DNA from: Archaeoglobus sp.
GTDB lineage: Archaea; Halobacteriota; Archaeoglobi; Archaeoglobales; Archaeoglobaceae
Length of the DNA: 14,546 nucleotides
Reading direction: 5' to 3'
NCBI GenBank assembly: GCA_003978865.1
Contig: QNXS01000012.1
Location: 1-14,546, forward strand
Shown: piece by piece, positions 7,910 to 14,279 of the stretch
How positions within the stretch are numbered: position 1 is the stretch's first letter
Layout: each line of letters begins with the position of its first letter
Translations under genes and position numbers: made by a program
The notes under the pieces: generated by a model
What the model was told of the DNA's origin: nothing
The model's input: only the letters and a program-made list of their open reading frames with translations
Database searches by the model: none

Positions 7910-7917
7910 TTATAATT
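7910..7917 (-). promoter_or_regulatory. TATA-like box of the HTH_10 regulator gene
   Basis: The minus strand reads AATTATAATA across this site, centred about 26 nt before GTG 7886. Its position predicts a transcript starting at the GTG and supports that start codon. Confidence 0.5.
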
Positions 7918-7926
7918 TCGGATTTG

Positions 7927-7936
7927 TTCGCACGAA
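7927..7936. promoter_or_regulatory. Possible operator between the regulator and sulfite reductase genes
   Basis: TTCG-CA-CGAA is a short inverted repeat, extendable with a one-base gap to TGTTCGCACGAATCA. It sits directly upstream of the sulfite reductase TATA box and 40-50 bp from the regulator start. A looser pair, AATTTCGG (7914-7921) and CCGAATTT (7950-7957), encloses it. The position fits a site for the divergent regulator, but the arms are short. Confidence 0.3.
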
Positions 7937-7940
7937 TCAC

Positions 7941-7946
7941 TATATT
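7941..7946 (+). promoter_or_regulatory. TATA-like box of the sulfite reductase gene
   Basis: CACTATATTGC is centred about 26 nt before ATG 7970, so transcription should start at or next to the ATG. No Shine-Dalgarno is present between them, which fits a leaderless mRNA. Confidence 0.5.
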
Positions 7947-7969
7947 GCGCCGAATTTGACTGTATAGAT

Positions 7970-8593
7970 ATGGCAATAAAGCAGAAAGATGGTAGCTATG
8001 CGGTAGTTTTGGATGTAGCCATAACCACACCGCAAGAACTAAAGAAGATAGCTGATGCTTTGGAGAAAAACGGCGCGAAGTTGGTAAAGTTTAGTGAGTC
8101 GCAGAGGATGGTAGTCGTTGGAGTTAACCCGGAGAAACTCGATGAACTGTGTAAGGAAGCTGGAGTTACACTTGCTCCAGCAGTGGGAAATGTTGTTAGG
8201 AGTGTGAAGTTCTGTCCGGGCAACGCCCTGTGCGTCATGGGTTTGCAGGATACAATTAGTATAGCCGAGAAGCTCAAGAAGTTTGAGGGATTGAAGTTGC
8301 CCTCCAAGATGAAGATTGCAATTTCCGGCTGTCAAAATTCTTGCACCGAGCCTGTTGTCAGGGATATAGGTCTAATGGGAACTAAGGACGGTTTCACAAT
8401 ATTCGTTGGAGGTTCGGCCGGCAGAAAGCCGAGAATTGGCTGGAAGCTGGCTGAAAAGATCAAGCCCGATGAAGCAGTTGAACTCGTTGAGAAGATAATC
8501 GAGTTCTACAAGAGCAACGCTAAAAATGGGCAGAGGTTGGGTGACTTTATAGAATCCATAGGATTTGAAAAATTCAAGGAAGCAATTATTTAA
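7970..8593 (+). CDS. Small siroheme sulfite/nitrite reductase-like protein
   Basis: Single-domain siroheme-[4Fe-4S] protein of 207 aa, similar to the low-molecular-weight assimilatory sulfite reductases and the Dsr-like proteins of archaea. The first ferrodoxin-like half (residues 10-70) includes the usual nitrite/sulfite reductase N-terminal repeat (FSESQRMVVVGV). The cluster/siroheme ligands are FCPGNALC (C82, C88) and SGCQNSCTEP (C121, C125), the C-x5-C...C-x3-C pattern. GFTIFVGGSAGRKPRIG is the conserved siroheme-contact stretch. It is much shorter than DsrA/DsrB and has no ferredoxin insert, so it is not the dissimilatory enzyme. Whether it reduces sulfite, nitrite or another substrate cannot be read from the sequence. 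It stands alone as a transcript, divergent from an HTH_10 regulator and followed by a strong T-run. Confidence 0.87.
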   Translation: MAIKQKDGSYAVVLDVAITTPQELKKIADALEKNGAKLVKFSESQRMVVVGVNPEKLDELCKEAGVTLAPAVGNVVRSVKFCPGNALCVMGLQDTISIAEKLKKFEGLKLPSKMKIAISGCQNSCTEPVVRDIGLMGTKDGFTIFVGGSAGRKPRIGWKLAEKIKPDEAVELVEKIIEFYKSNAKNGQRLGDFIESIGFEKFKEAII

Positions 8594-8594
8594 C

Positions 8595-8612
8595 TTTATT
8601 TTTTTATTTTTA
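8595..8612 (+). terminator. T-rich terminator after the sulfite reductase gene
   Basis: Directly after the stop codon the plus strand has 3, 7 and then 5 T residues broken by single A bases. Such T-rich tracts end transcription in archaea without a hairpin. It lies in the 30-bp gap to convergent ftr. Confidence 0.6.
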
Positions 8613-8623
8613 TAAGAGTTAGT

Positions 8624-9520
8624 TTAAGATTTAATTAAATCTTTTAGATATATTTTATGTTTACCAAGCTTGCCCCCGTAGTTTCCTGCCGATATTTTTA
8701 CTACGCCCGGTACCTTTGTTGCTGCAAGTATGCATTTTCTAATTGCTTCAGATACAAGTTTCTCATTCAAACCGTCAATCACTATCTCATAAATTGCTTC
8801 TACTTCTGTGGGTACTTTAGAATCGACAATGTTTCTTAGAGTTGGAGCAAACTTCTCGTTGGTTGTTGCTTTCAGGAAAGTATACTTGTTCGCTCCAATT
8901 TTTGAACCGGAGGCAACGATTCCAGAGGGGAAGGGTGTTATTACACCATCCATCATCTTTACAGCGTCAACAGCTGCTATAGCTGCTGAAAGGGCAGAAG
9001 GTTGATTTTTACCCATTATAAAAATGTTTCCTCCAGCAATCCCTCTATGGATTCCAAAATCATTTTCGACAATAAAATCACCCTCCATTATTGGTATTGC
9101 CCAGCATTTCCTGTCGTTTACGATAATTTCTCTCTCATATCCATCACCAAAGTATCTTAATTTATTTCCAGCATCAAACCTTTCTTCCGCATCTTTCAAT
9201 CCATCAAATGCATTTGCGGTAGGAGCTGTTAAAACGCACTGACCGATTCTTGCAATTAACTGATTTTTGAGGGCTTTCTTTGATGGATGACATATTAGAG
9301 TGCTAACTCCCGCCCTACCGTCGGGCGTCTCCTCAGCGTTTAGAATTCTCTCTATTCCCGCTTCTGCGGGGCACATGATTATAGATGTTGCAAAGCCACA
9401 CATTTCTCTTGCAGCATTTTCAGCCAAACATTGGTTGTAGGCGGTAACTATAACCCTCGAAATGTAAACTTCAAAAACCTCGCAAAAAGTATCCTCAACT
9501 TCCACCCCATTAACGAACAT
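8624..9520 (-). CDS. ftr: Formylmethanofuran:tetrahydromethanopterin formyltransferase
   Basis: Moves the formyl group between methanofuran and H4MPT in the C1 pathway; in Archaeoglobales-type organisms it serves lactate/acetate oxidation or CO2 reduction by the Wood-Ljungdahl route. The 298-aa length equals that of the family (about 296). It begins with VNGVEVEDTFCEVFEVYISR, followed by SIIMCPAEAGIER, EETPDGRAGVS, RIGQCVLTAPTANAFD, YFGDGYE, the FIVENDFGI segment, GGNIFIMG, PFPSGIVASGSKIG and the ending PGVVKISAGNYGGKLG, all close to the methanogen enzyme. The protein is cytosolic. It follows Ku on the same strand by 44 bp; a TATA-like GATATTA about 25 nt before the ATG suggests its own promoter, so the pair need not be an operon. 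Confidence 0.95.
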   Translation of the reverse strand: MFVNGVEVEDTFCEVFEVYISRVIVTAYNQCLAENAAREMCGFATSIIMCPAEAGIERILNAEETPDGRAGVSTLICHPSKKALKNQLIARIGQCVLTAPTANAFDGLKDAEERFDAGNKLRYFGDGYEREIIVNDRKCWAIPIMEGDFIVENDFGIHRGIAGGNIFIMGKNQPSALSAAIAAVDAVKMMDGVITPFPSGIVASGSKIGANKYTFLKATTNEKFAPTLRNIVDSKVPTEVEAIYEIVIDGLNEKLVSEAIRKCILAATKVPGVVKISAGNYGGKLGKHKIYLKDLIKS

Positions 9521-9564
9521 ACTTTTCAGTAATTTATAACGTTAATATCTCTTGCTATTTACTT

Positions 9565-10332
9565 CTATGGGTTCTCTATGGATTCAAGACTGGCTTTTAA
9601 GGCATCCATGATAGATTCCACAGCCTCAGCTTCTTCGGTTATTTTTACTTCCTTACCAGCAAGTTTTGCTTCTATTAATTTCGTTAGTGCCTCTTTATAC
9701 TCATCTTTATATTCCTCGAGCCTCAGTGGCTTTTTCATGGCTATCACAAGTTTTTTTGCAAGTTCAAGTTCTTCATCACTTACACGAATTGATTGTCCCC
9801 ATCCCGGTATTTCTGCTGGATTTCTTATCTCGTCTATGTAGTGCAACCTTGCAAGTAGAATCCCTCCATCAAAAGCTTTTAATGCTACTAAATTCTCTTT
9901 TCCCCTCATTCCGAGCTTTCCGAGAGCCATGCTTGAAGTCTCTTTCATTGCCTCTTTAAGCAGGTAGTATGCTTTCTCTCCACCTTTATCCGGAGCTAAA
10001 TAGTAGAATCCGTGATAATAAACAAAGTTTAGTTCCGCTGGATCAAAAAACTGTCTTATTTCAATATTTTTCATAGATTTTAGAGGAATTTTTTCAAAAT
10101 CTTCATCAGTTAATATAACATATTCATTCTTTGATATCTGATAGCCCTTCACTATCTCGTTTTCAGGTATTTCCCTCCCGCACTTTTCACATACTTTCCT
10201 ATACCTGATTCTACCGCCATCCCTCGAATGCAAGAGTTTGAACTTTATTTCCCGCATCACAGTTGCAGGATACATTTTTACCGGTACACTTACAAGACCG
10301 AAACTTATCGAACCCTTCCAAGTGGCTCTCAT
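9565..10332 (-). CDS. ku: Ku homodimer DNA end-binding protein (prokaryotic Ku)
   Basis: Ring-shaped homodimer that holds double-strand DNA ends for non-homologous end joining. The N-terminus RATWKGSISFGLVSVPVKMY is the family signature. RYRKVCEKCGREIPENEIVKGY (C48-x2-C51) is the conserved short zinc-ribbon-like loop, followed by YVILTDEDFEKI, the FYYLAPDKGGEKAYYLL stretch, RGKENLVALK and the VSDEELELAKKLV helix. At 255 aa it is the core domain with a short acidic/basic tail and no long C-terminal extension. Ku is patchy in archaea, known from Archaeoglobus and some methanogens. No LigD-type ligase, polymerase or phosphoesterase is in the window. GGGAGG lies 12 nt before the ATG, farther than usual, and TATA-like sites lie upstream. 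Confidence 0.94.
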   Translation of the reverse strand: MRATWKGSISFGLVSVPVKMYPATVMREIKFKLLHSRDGGRIRYRKVCEKCGREIPENEIVKGYQISKNEYVILTDEDFEKIPLKSMKNIEIRQFFDPAELNFVYYHGFYYLAPDKGGEKAYYLLKEAMKETSSMALGKLGMRGKENLVALKAFDGGILLARLHYIDEIRNPAEIPGWGQSIRVSDEELELAKKLVIAMKKPLRLEEYKDEYKEALTKLIEAKLAGKEVKITEEAEAVESIMDALKASLESIENP

Positions 10333-10425
10333 TGTATAGCTTTTCCTCCCGCTCGATTATAGAATTTTTTGAAAAGTATAGTTGACAAATCAACACAAAA
10401 CTAACTTAAATCCACAGATGAGCGG

Positions 10426-11067
10426 ATGTACATGGACACTGCAAATGACTTCAGAATCAAGTTTGCGGAGAAAGGTTTGTCTGAACTTGAAAAAATAGTT
10501 CAGAACTTAAAGGTACAGAAGAGGAAAGAAATTCTTGGTAGAATCAGGATAATGAGTAGCCTTCTACAGACTGTAAAGTACTCATATGTGCGTTCAGAAG
10601 AGCTGGAAGAGCTTGATGAGTTTAAAAAACTTGTAAACGAGGCAAAATCGGTAAGAAAGTTAATAAAATCATCGGAAAATGATTTTAATGCAATTCAGGC
10701 AAATTACTGGCTTGAATACATTGAAAAGCTCCCGGAACTTATGAAAAGGGGAGAAATAGACAATCCATGTTTAGCAATCAGATTTTTTGCTGGAGAAATC
10801 GTTAACAGAGGTGAAGTAGAAAAGAATAAGCTCTGGTTTTGTGTTGTTGACTGCGGTTTTAGAATTATCGTTGTTACAAACTCTCCCGAATTCCTGCCCG
10901 GAAAAACCGCAGTTCTGGCGTATCTTCCTCCAAGAAGGTTTAAAAATTTTATTAGCAGAGGCATGTTTGTCTGTGTATCAAACAAGGACAAAGGTGAACT
11001 CGATGTCGAAGACATAAAAAAGTATTGCAGTGGTGATGTAGAAGCTGCAATTCTTTCCTTTATGTAA
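10426..11067 (+). CDS. Putative tRNA-binding OB-fold (EMAP/CsaA-like) protein
   Basis: Hypothetical protein of 213 aa. Residues 5-115 are charged and helical (LSELEKIVQNLKVQKRKEI and so on), probably coiled coil. Residues about 118-183 resemble the tRNA-binding OB-fold domain of Arc1p/EMAP II and the C-terminus of MetRS: FAGEIV at the first strand, LWFCVVDCGFRIIVVTNSP, then PGKTAVLAYLPPRRFKN and ISRGMFVC, matching the family's valine-rich strands, the PRK/R turn and the G-M end. This likeness is by eye and should be read as probable. The gene is divergent from Ku with 93 bp between starts. ATG 10426 is used; ATG 10432 is close behind, and a TATA-like ACTTAAAT (10404-10411) lies 20-25 nt upstream of both. 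Confidence 0.6.
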   Translation: MYMDTANDFRIKFAEKGLSELEKIVQNLKVQKRKEILGRIRIMSSLLQTVKYSYVRSEELEELDEFKKLVNEAKSVRKLIKSSENDFNAIQANYWLEYIEKLPELMKRGEIDNPCLAIRFFAGEIVNRGEVEKNKLWFCVVDCGFRIIVVTNSPEFLPGKTAVLAYLPPRRFKNFISRGMFVCVSNKDKGELDVEDIKKYCSGDVEAAILSFM

Positions 11068-11082
11068 ATCTATATACCAAAT

Positions 11083-11805
11083 CTATATGCCCCACTCCAT
11101 TGAGAATTTCTTTCTTTCAATAAATCTTCTTGCCGTGTAAAGTTCTATTGATTTCTCCATTCCATCTTCCAGCGGTTTGTTGATAAACATTGTTTCTGCG
11201 AGAGATGCACTTTCAATTCTCATCACAGCAACCATTGCGGGATAGTTGGAGAAGTAAATTTTCATACCATATCCATCGAAGACCGCTCTTCTTACTTCAA
11301 CCCATTCGTCGAAATTGTTTTCTATAGTAAGCTCCATAACACCTTCAACAACTCCATCTACATCCGGAATTGTATCGTAAACATCGCTTGAGTAGTACCT
11401 GCAAACAACACCTCTGCTTGGATTTCCGTAAAGTGCAAATTTTGGATTTGATAACGTGAAGACATCAATATTTCTAATCCTTTTTCCTTCAACAAATACT
11501 CCAATTTCTACTGGGAATTTTAGATATACTCTGACTGCACTTTTCGGTTCTACGTTAACGGGTTTTGAAAATTCTATAAACAGCATCCTTGTTATTTCAA
11601 CCGGAAGATTTACCGGTTCCACGGGGTTTACAATGTAACTACTTCCACCGACAACAACTTTCTCCACAACTTCACTCCTGTTATGTCCCAAATTTTTTAC
11701 ACTTCTGAAGTAATTTCTGTCAAGCCTCAGATGAAACCTCCCTTCATTAATTTCGGTTCCAAATTGTTTCCTTCCGTAAACACTTCCAAACGTCATTCTA
11801 TTCAT
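11083..11805 (-). CDS. Archaeal DUF432-like protein of unknown function
   Basis: Protein of 240 aa with no signal peptide or membrane helix, rich in beta-strand-type alternation (VVEKVVVGGSSYIVNPVEPV, AVRVYLKFPVEIGVFVEG). Its length and pattern, including the GNPSRGVVCRYYSS stretch and the SIELYTARRFIE end, remind me of archaeal DUF432 proteins, some of which neighbour MscS-type channels; no channel gene is visible here. The family call is from memory and tentative, and no catalytic motif is evident. ATG 11805 and ATG 11796 are both possible starts. Upstream lies a tandem 14-bp repeat with TATA-like content. It is convergent with the tRNA-binding-like gene, 15 bp apart. Confidence 0.6.
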   Translation of the reverse strand: MNRMTFGSVYGRKQFGTEINEGRFHLRLDRNYFRSVKNLGHNRSEVVEKVVVGGSSYIVNPVEPVNLPVEITRMLFIEFSKPVNVEPKSAVRVYLKFPVEIGVFVEGKRIRNIDVFTLSNPKFALYGNPSRGVVCRYYSSDVYDTIPDVDGVVEGVMELTIENNFDEWVEVRRAVFDGYGMKIYFSNYPAMVAVMRIESASLAETMFINKPLEDGMEKSIELYTARRFIERKKFSMEWGI

Positions 11806-11842
11806 TTCTCAGGTTCAATTTTCAGTACTTGTAATTTTCTAT

Positions 11843-11870
11843 AAAAAGTTATTTATAAAAAGTTATTTAT
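11843..11870 (-). repeat. Tandem 14-bp repeat with TATA-like core
   Basis: AAAAAGTTATTTAT occurs twice head to tail (11843-11856 and 11857-11870). On the minus strand each copy gives ATAAATAACTTTTT, a TATA-like element. The inner copy lies about 45 nt before the DUF432-like start codon, so the duplication may form a doubled promoter. Confidence 0.7.
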
Positions 11871-11991
11871 TGTTATCGTGGTAGTCAAATTAACATTCCA
11901 AATAATTATAAAACAACAGAGCTTTTCAAGCGGATCTGATTCAAAAATTTTGATAGAATGGTTTGAGTTTTTAGCTTATATTATTTTAATC

Positions 11992-12028
11992 TTTACTTAT
12001 TTACTTACTTTTACTTACTCATTTACTT
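11992..12028. repeat. Four spaced TTTACTT repeats
   Basis: TTTACTT starts at 11992, 12000, 12010 and 12022, with spacings of 8, 10 and 12 bases. The copies lie in a pyrimidine-rich tract. It may be simple low complexity or a cluster of regulator sites. Confidence 0.6.
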
Positions 12029-12172
12029 GTATCTACATAGCATATACAGTATATATATAGTTTAATCCAAATCTCACTTCTTTAAATTTTACATAATTAC
12101 CAGCTACCTTAGTGAGGTTGCATATTACTCTTGACAGAGACTCAAGGTTACTGAAAATTTACTTTAAAGAAA

Positions 12173-12182
12173 AATTATATAA
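12173..12182 (+). promoter_or_regulatory. TATA box of the CBS-domain gene
   Basis: TTATATAA is a perfect palindromic TATA, preceded by an A-rich BRE-like stretch and centred about 25 nt before ATG 12203. It predicts a leaderless mRNA starting at the ATG. Confidence 0.6.
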
Positions 12183-12202
12183 CCCATAAGAATGCCGAGC
12201 AA

Positions 12203-13051
12203 ATGATGTCCCTCACTGCCGGAGATATAATGAATAAAAATGTAATATATGCCGAGCTACCCGGAAGAAGAGAACACGTACTTGAACTTTTTAAGATGTA
12301 TGGTATATCCGCAGTTCCCGTAGTTAAAGATGGAAAGCTTGCCGGTATAATAACAAGAAAAGACATACTAAGAAAAATCGAAGAAGATCAGATAGCACTT
12401 CTTATGACTCCCGAACCCGTAACAGTCCAAGTTGATGAACCGATTAAAAAGGTTGTAAAAATTCTTGTTTCTACACCATTCAGAAGACTTCCAGTATTAA
12501 GGGGTGACAGCCTTGTAGGTATAATCACGGTAAGAGACATAATATCCAAAATAGCGGAGATGACAATAGATAAACCTGTTAAAGAGTTTATGACTCCAAG
12601 AGCGGTATGTGTGTGGGAAGAGACACCACTAAGCATAGTTGGAGAAATAATGAGAATTAGTAATTCCGAGCTGTGTCCGGTTTTAAACTCTTCTGCAGAA
12701 CTATGTGGTATTATAGATGAAAAAATAATGCTAACTGAAACTTTAATAGAAGAATTTATTGAACAGATACACTATTCATCATCTAGTGACACAGATGATA
12801 GCTGGACTTGGGACAGTGTAAGAGACTTCACGGTAAAGTACTTTGAAGTGAGTGTTGTGAAGCTTCCAAGAGAGCCCGTAAAAAACTACATGAAAAAACC
12901 TGCACACGTTTATCCACACACTTCTGTAAGCAAGTGTGCAAGGGAAATGGTAAGAAAAGATATAGACCACATGCCTGTACTTGATGCTGAGAACAGGTTT
13001 GCCGGTCTTGTGCATGACAAGGATATTATAAAGGTGTTAATAGAAACTTAG
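12203..13051 (+). CDS. Protein with four CBS domains (two Bateman modules)
   Basis: Cytosolic 282-aa protein made only of CBS domains, which bind adenosyl ligands such as AMP, ATP or SAM and act as energy or ligand sensors. Domain 1 is about residues 8-60 (ISAVPVVKDGKLAGIITRKDI), domain 2 about 66-120 (FRRLPVLRGDSLVGIITVRDI), domain 3 about 126-185 (ELCPVLNSSAELCGIID, degenerate) and domain 4 about 224-281 (IDHMPVLDAENRFAGLVHDKDI). A Ser/Asp-rich linker (SSSSDTDDSW) separates domains 3 and 4. There is no enzyme or DNA-binding domain, so its partner is unknown. A clear TATA box places the transcript start at the ATG (ATG ATG; the first is used). The tRNA-Leu gene follows in the same direction with its own promoter. 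Confidence 0.88.
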   Translation: MMSLTAGDIMNKNVIYAELPGRREHVLELFKMYGISAVPVVKDGKLAGIITRKDILRKIEEDQIALLMTPEPVTVQVDEPIKKVVKILVSTPFRRLPVLRGDSLVGIITVRDIISKIAEMTIDKPVKEFMTPRAVCVWEETPLSIVGEIMRISNSELCPVLNSSAELCGIIDEKIMLTETLIEEFIEQIHYSSSSDTDDSWTWDSVRDFTVKYFEVSVVKLPREPVKNYMKKPAHVYPHTSVSKCAREMVRKDIDHMPVLDAENRFAGLVHDKDIIKVLIET

Positions 13052-13060
13052 TTCCGGATA

Positions 13061-13070
13061 AATTTATATT
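13061..13070 (+). promoter_or_regulatory. TATA box of tRNA-Leu
   Basis: AATTTATATT is centred about 30 nt before the mature 5' end of the tRNA. A start about 25 nt downstream would give a leader of roughly 5-7 nt for RNase P to remove. CCGGATA just upstream could serve in BRE function. Confidence 0.5.
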
Positions 13071-13096
13071 CAGCTATTAGCTATATTTATTCTAAA

Positions 13097-13180
13097 GCGG
13101 GGGTTGCCGAGCTAGGAAAAGGCGCAGGGCTTAAGACCCTGTCCCGGAGGGGTCCGCGGGTTCAAATCCCGCCCCCCGCA
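13097..13180 (+). tRNA. tRNA-Leu (anticodon UAA)
   Basis: An 84-nt type II tRNA. The acceptor stem GCGGGGG pairs with CCCCCGC (13173-13179) and is followed by discriminator A; CCA is not encoded. The anticodon stem CAGGG/CCCTG encloses the loop CTTAAGA with anticodon TAA at 13132-13134, reading UUA and by wobble UUG. A long variable arm (13142-13155) and the T arm GCGGG-TTCAAAT-CCCGC complete a leucine tRNA with the discriminator A expected of it. No intron is present. The all-G:C acceptor and T stems suggest growth at high temperature. It ends 10 bp from the stop of convergent cbf5. Confidence 0.97.
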
Positions 13181-13190
13181 TTTATGATAC

Positions 13191-14207
13191 TTACAACTGC
13201 TTTTTAACTTTCCAAGCAGTCATGTACGTGTCCCTCTCCATGATAACTCTTGTAATGTCAACGACTTCACCGGACCTCATTCTAACAATGTCTTCAGCAT
13301 CTCTCAGGGATTTACCAATTGCCACAAGTTCATGCTTGAGAGTAAAAATTGCCACATTTTTTCCGGCTTTAACGTTCTTCTCAACGTAAGCTATGCCCCT
13401 TGCCATTAAATTTGCTCCATAGCATATAGCATTAACAGCTGTATCTTTTATAACAATCTTTGGCATGTTAGCTACAGCAACTTCCATAGGTTTTATTATT
13501 TTCCTGAGATACTTCTCCTCCCCTTCCTCTTTCCAAAAAACATAAGCATCCAGCAAATCGTGCAATGTGTAACACATGCTCTCATCGAAACAACCAGTTC
13601 TAATCCTCCTAAGCTCCTGCATATGTGCACCTTTCCCCATCACCTCTCCAACATCTGTGCACAACTTCCTTATGTATGTGCCAGCCTCGCATCTAACTTT
13701 AAATAAAACATCTCTACCATCAACCTCAAGTATGTCAATTCCGTAAATTTCTCTGATTCTTAACCTCTTTTTAACAGCAGATTTCAGCGGTGGTCTCTGG
13801 TATATCCTGCCTACGAACTTGTTCAAAGTTCTAAATATTTCCTCTTCAGATGCATCGGAGTGCAACCTCATGAGTGCTATGTATTCTTTCTCGGAACCCT
13901 GAAGAAACCTAACAAGCTTGGTTGCATTCTCTATAAAAACGGGCAAGACTCCGGTAACTCTCGGGTCAAGAGTCCCTGCATGCCCAGTTTTCTTAACACC
14001 AAGTATTCTTCTCACCCAAACAACAACTTCGTGACTGCTCGGACCCATAGGCTTATCTATACAAACAAATCCTTTTTTGATGTATTCCTCCATAGGTCTT
14101 TTGTATGGGTAACACCCGTACTCTTCGTCAGTATTCACATCTTCTTTGACGTAAAACGAATTTTCGACTTCCCCTATTATTGATTTAATCATTGCAGAAG
14201 TTTGCAT
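13191..14207 (-). CDS. cbf5: H/ACA RNP pseudouridine synthase Cbf5
   Basis: Catalytic subunit of archaeal H/ACA guide RNPs that isomerises uridine in rRNA; it can also form psi55 in tRNA. The 338-aa protein has FVCIDKPMGPSSHEVV, then GHAGTLDPRVTGVLPV with the catalytic Asp at D81, YIALMRLH, QRPPLKSAVKKRLRIREIY, RCEAGTYIRKLCTDVG and HMQELRRIRTG, all conserved in the TruB/Cbf5 family. The last third (about 250-330) is the PUA domain (YGANLMARGIAYVE, VAIFTLKHELVAIGKS) that grips the guide RNA. The N-terminal extension of about 40 residues is typical for archaeal Cbf5. A TATA-like box about 25 nt before ATG 14207 predicts a leaderless start; Met6 is an alternative. No gar1, nop10 or L7Ae gene is in view. 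Confidence 0.95.
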   Translation of the reverse strand: MQTSAMIKSIIGEVENSFYVKEDVNTDEEYGCYPYKRPMEEYIKKGFVCIDKPMGPSSHEVVVWVRRILGVKKTGHAGTLDPRVTGVLPVFIENATKLVRFLQGSEKEYIALMRLHSDASEEEIFRTLNKFVGRIYQRPPLKSAVKKRLRIREIYGIDILEVDGRDVLFKVRCEAGTYIRKLCTDVGEVMGKGAHMQELRRIRTGCFDESMCYTLHDLLDAYVFWKEEGEEKYLRKIIKPMEVAVANMPKIVIKDTAVNAICYGANLMARGIAYVEKNVKAGKNVAIFTLKHELVAIGKSLRDAEDIVRMRSGEVVDITRVIMERDTYMTAWKVKKQL

Positions 14208-14228
14208 ACTAAGTTTTAAATTGTTTTC

Positions 14229-14236
14229 TTATACTG
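14229..14236 (-). promoter_or_regulatory. TATA-like box of cbf5
   Basis: The minus strand reads CAGTATAAGAAA, centred about 25 nt before ATG 14207. There is no Shine-Dalgarno in the gap, so the mRNA is probably leaderless and the first ATG is the start. Confidence 0.5.
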
Positions 14237-14279
14237 AAACATATCAATTTGCATTAGATGTAAAAATTATAATTACAGG

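Larger units (their letters stand above)
11806..12202. other. 397-bp gene-free A+T-rich stretch
   Basis: Between the divergent DUF432-like and CBS genes no convincing gene is visible. The one longish frame (11878-12060, 60 codons) has a GTG start without a Shine-Dalgarno and a low-complexity I/Y/T/F composition expected of A+T-rich noncoding DNA. The stretch holds a tandem 14-bp repeat at the left, four TTTACTT repeats in the middle, an alternating TA tract at 12050-12058 and the CBS-gene promoter at the right. No tRNA or clear RNA fold was found. Confidence 0.6.

Noticed and set aside
8039..8335. Minus-strand frames inside the sulfite reductase gene
   Set aside because: They are antisense to a gene with clear cluster motifs and show no recognisable domain.
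7970..8593. Dissimilatory sulfite reductase subunit (DsrA/DsrB)
   Set aside because: It is half the length of Dsr subunits, has no ferredoxin insert and no partner dsr gene next to it; it fits the small single-domain class.
8624..9520. First considered as methenyl-H4MPT cyclohydrolase (mch)
   Set aside because: The N-terminus NGVEVEDTF, the GQCVLTAPTANAFD and the SAGNYGGKLG ending are those of Ftr; no Mch motifs are present.
11992..12028. TTTACTT repeats considered as a CRISPR array
   Set aside because: The units are 7 bp with 1-5 bp between them; there are no 24-37 bp repeats, spacers or cas genes.
11878..12060. 60-codon plus-strand frame with a hydrophobic C-terminal half, a possible small membrane protein
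   Set aside because: GTG start, no Shine-Dalgarno or placed TATA box, and a low-complexity I/Y/T/F composition that comes from the TTTACTT and TA tracts.
12061..12172. Possible small RNA with a short ACCT-TAGTG-AGGT hairpin
   Set aside because: The stem is only four base pairs in A+T-rich sequence, with no box C/D or H/ACA pattern that holds up.
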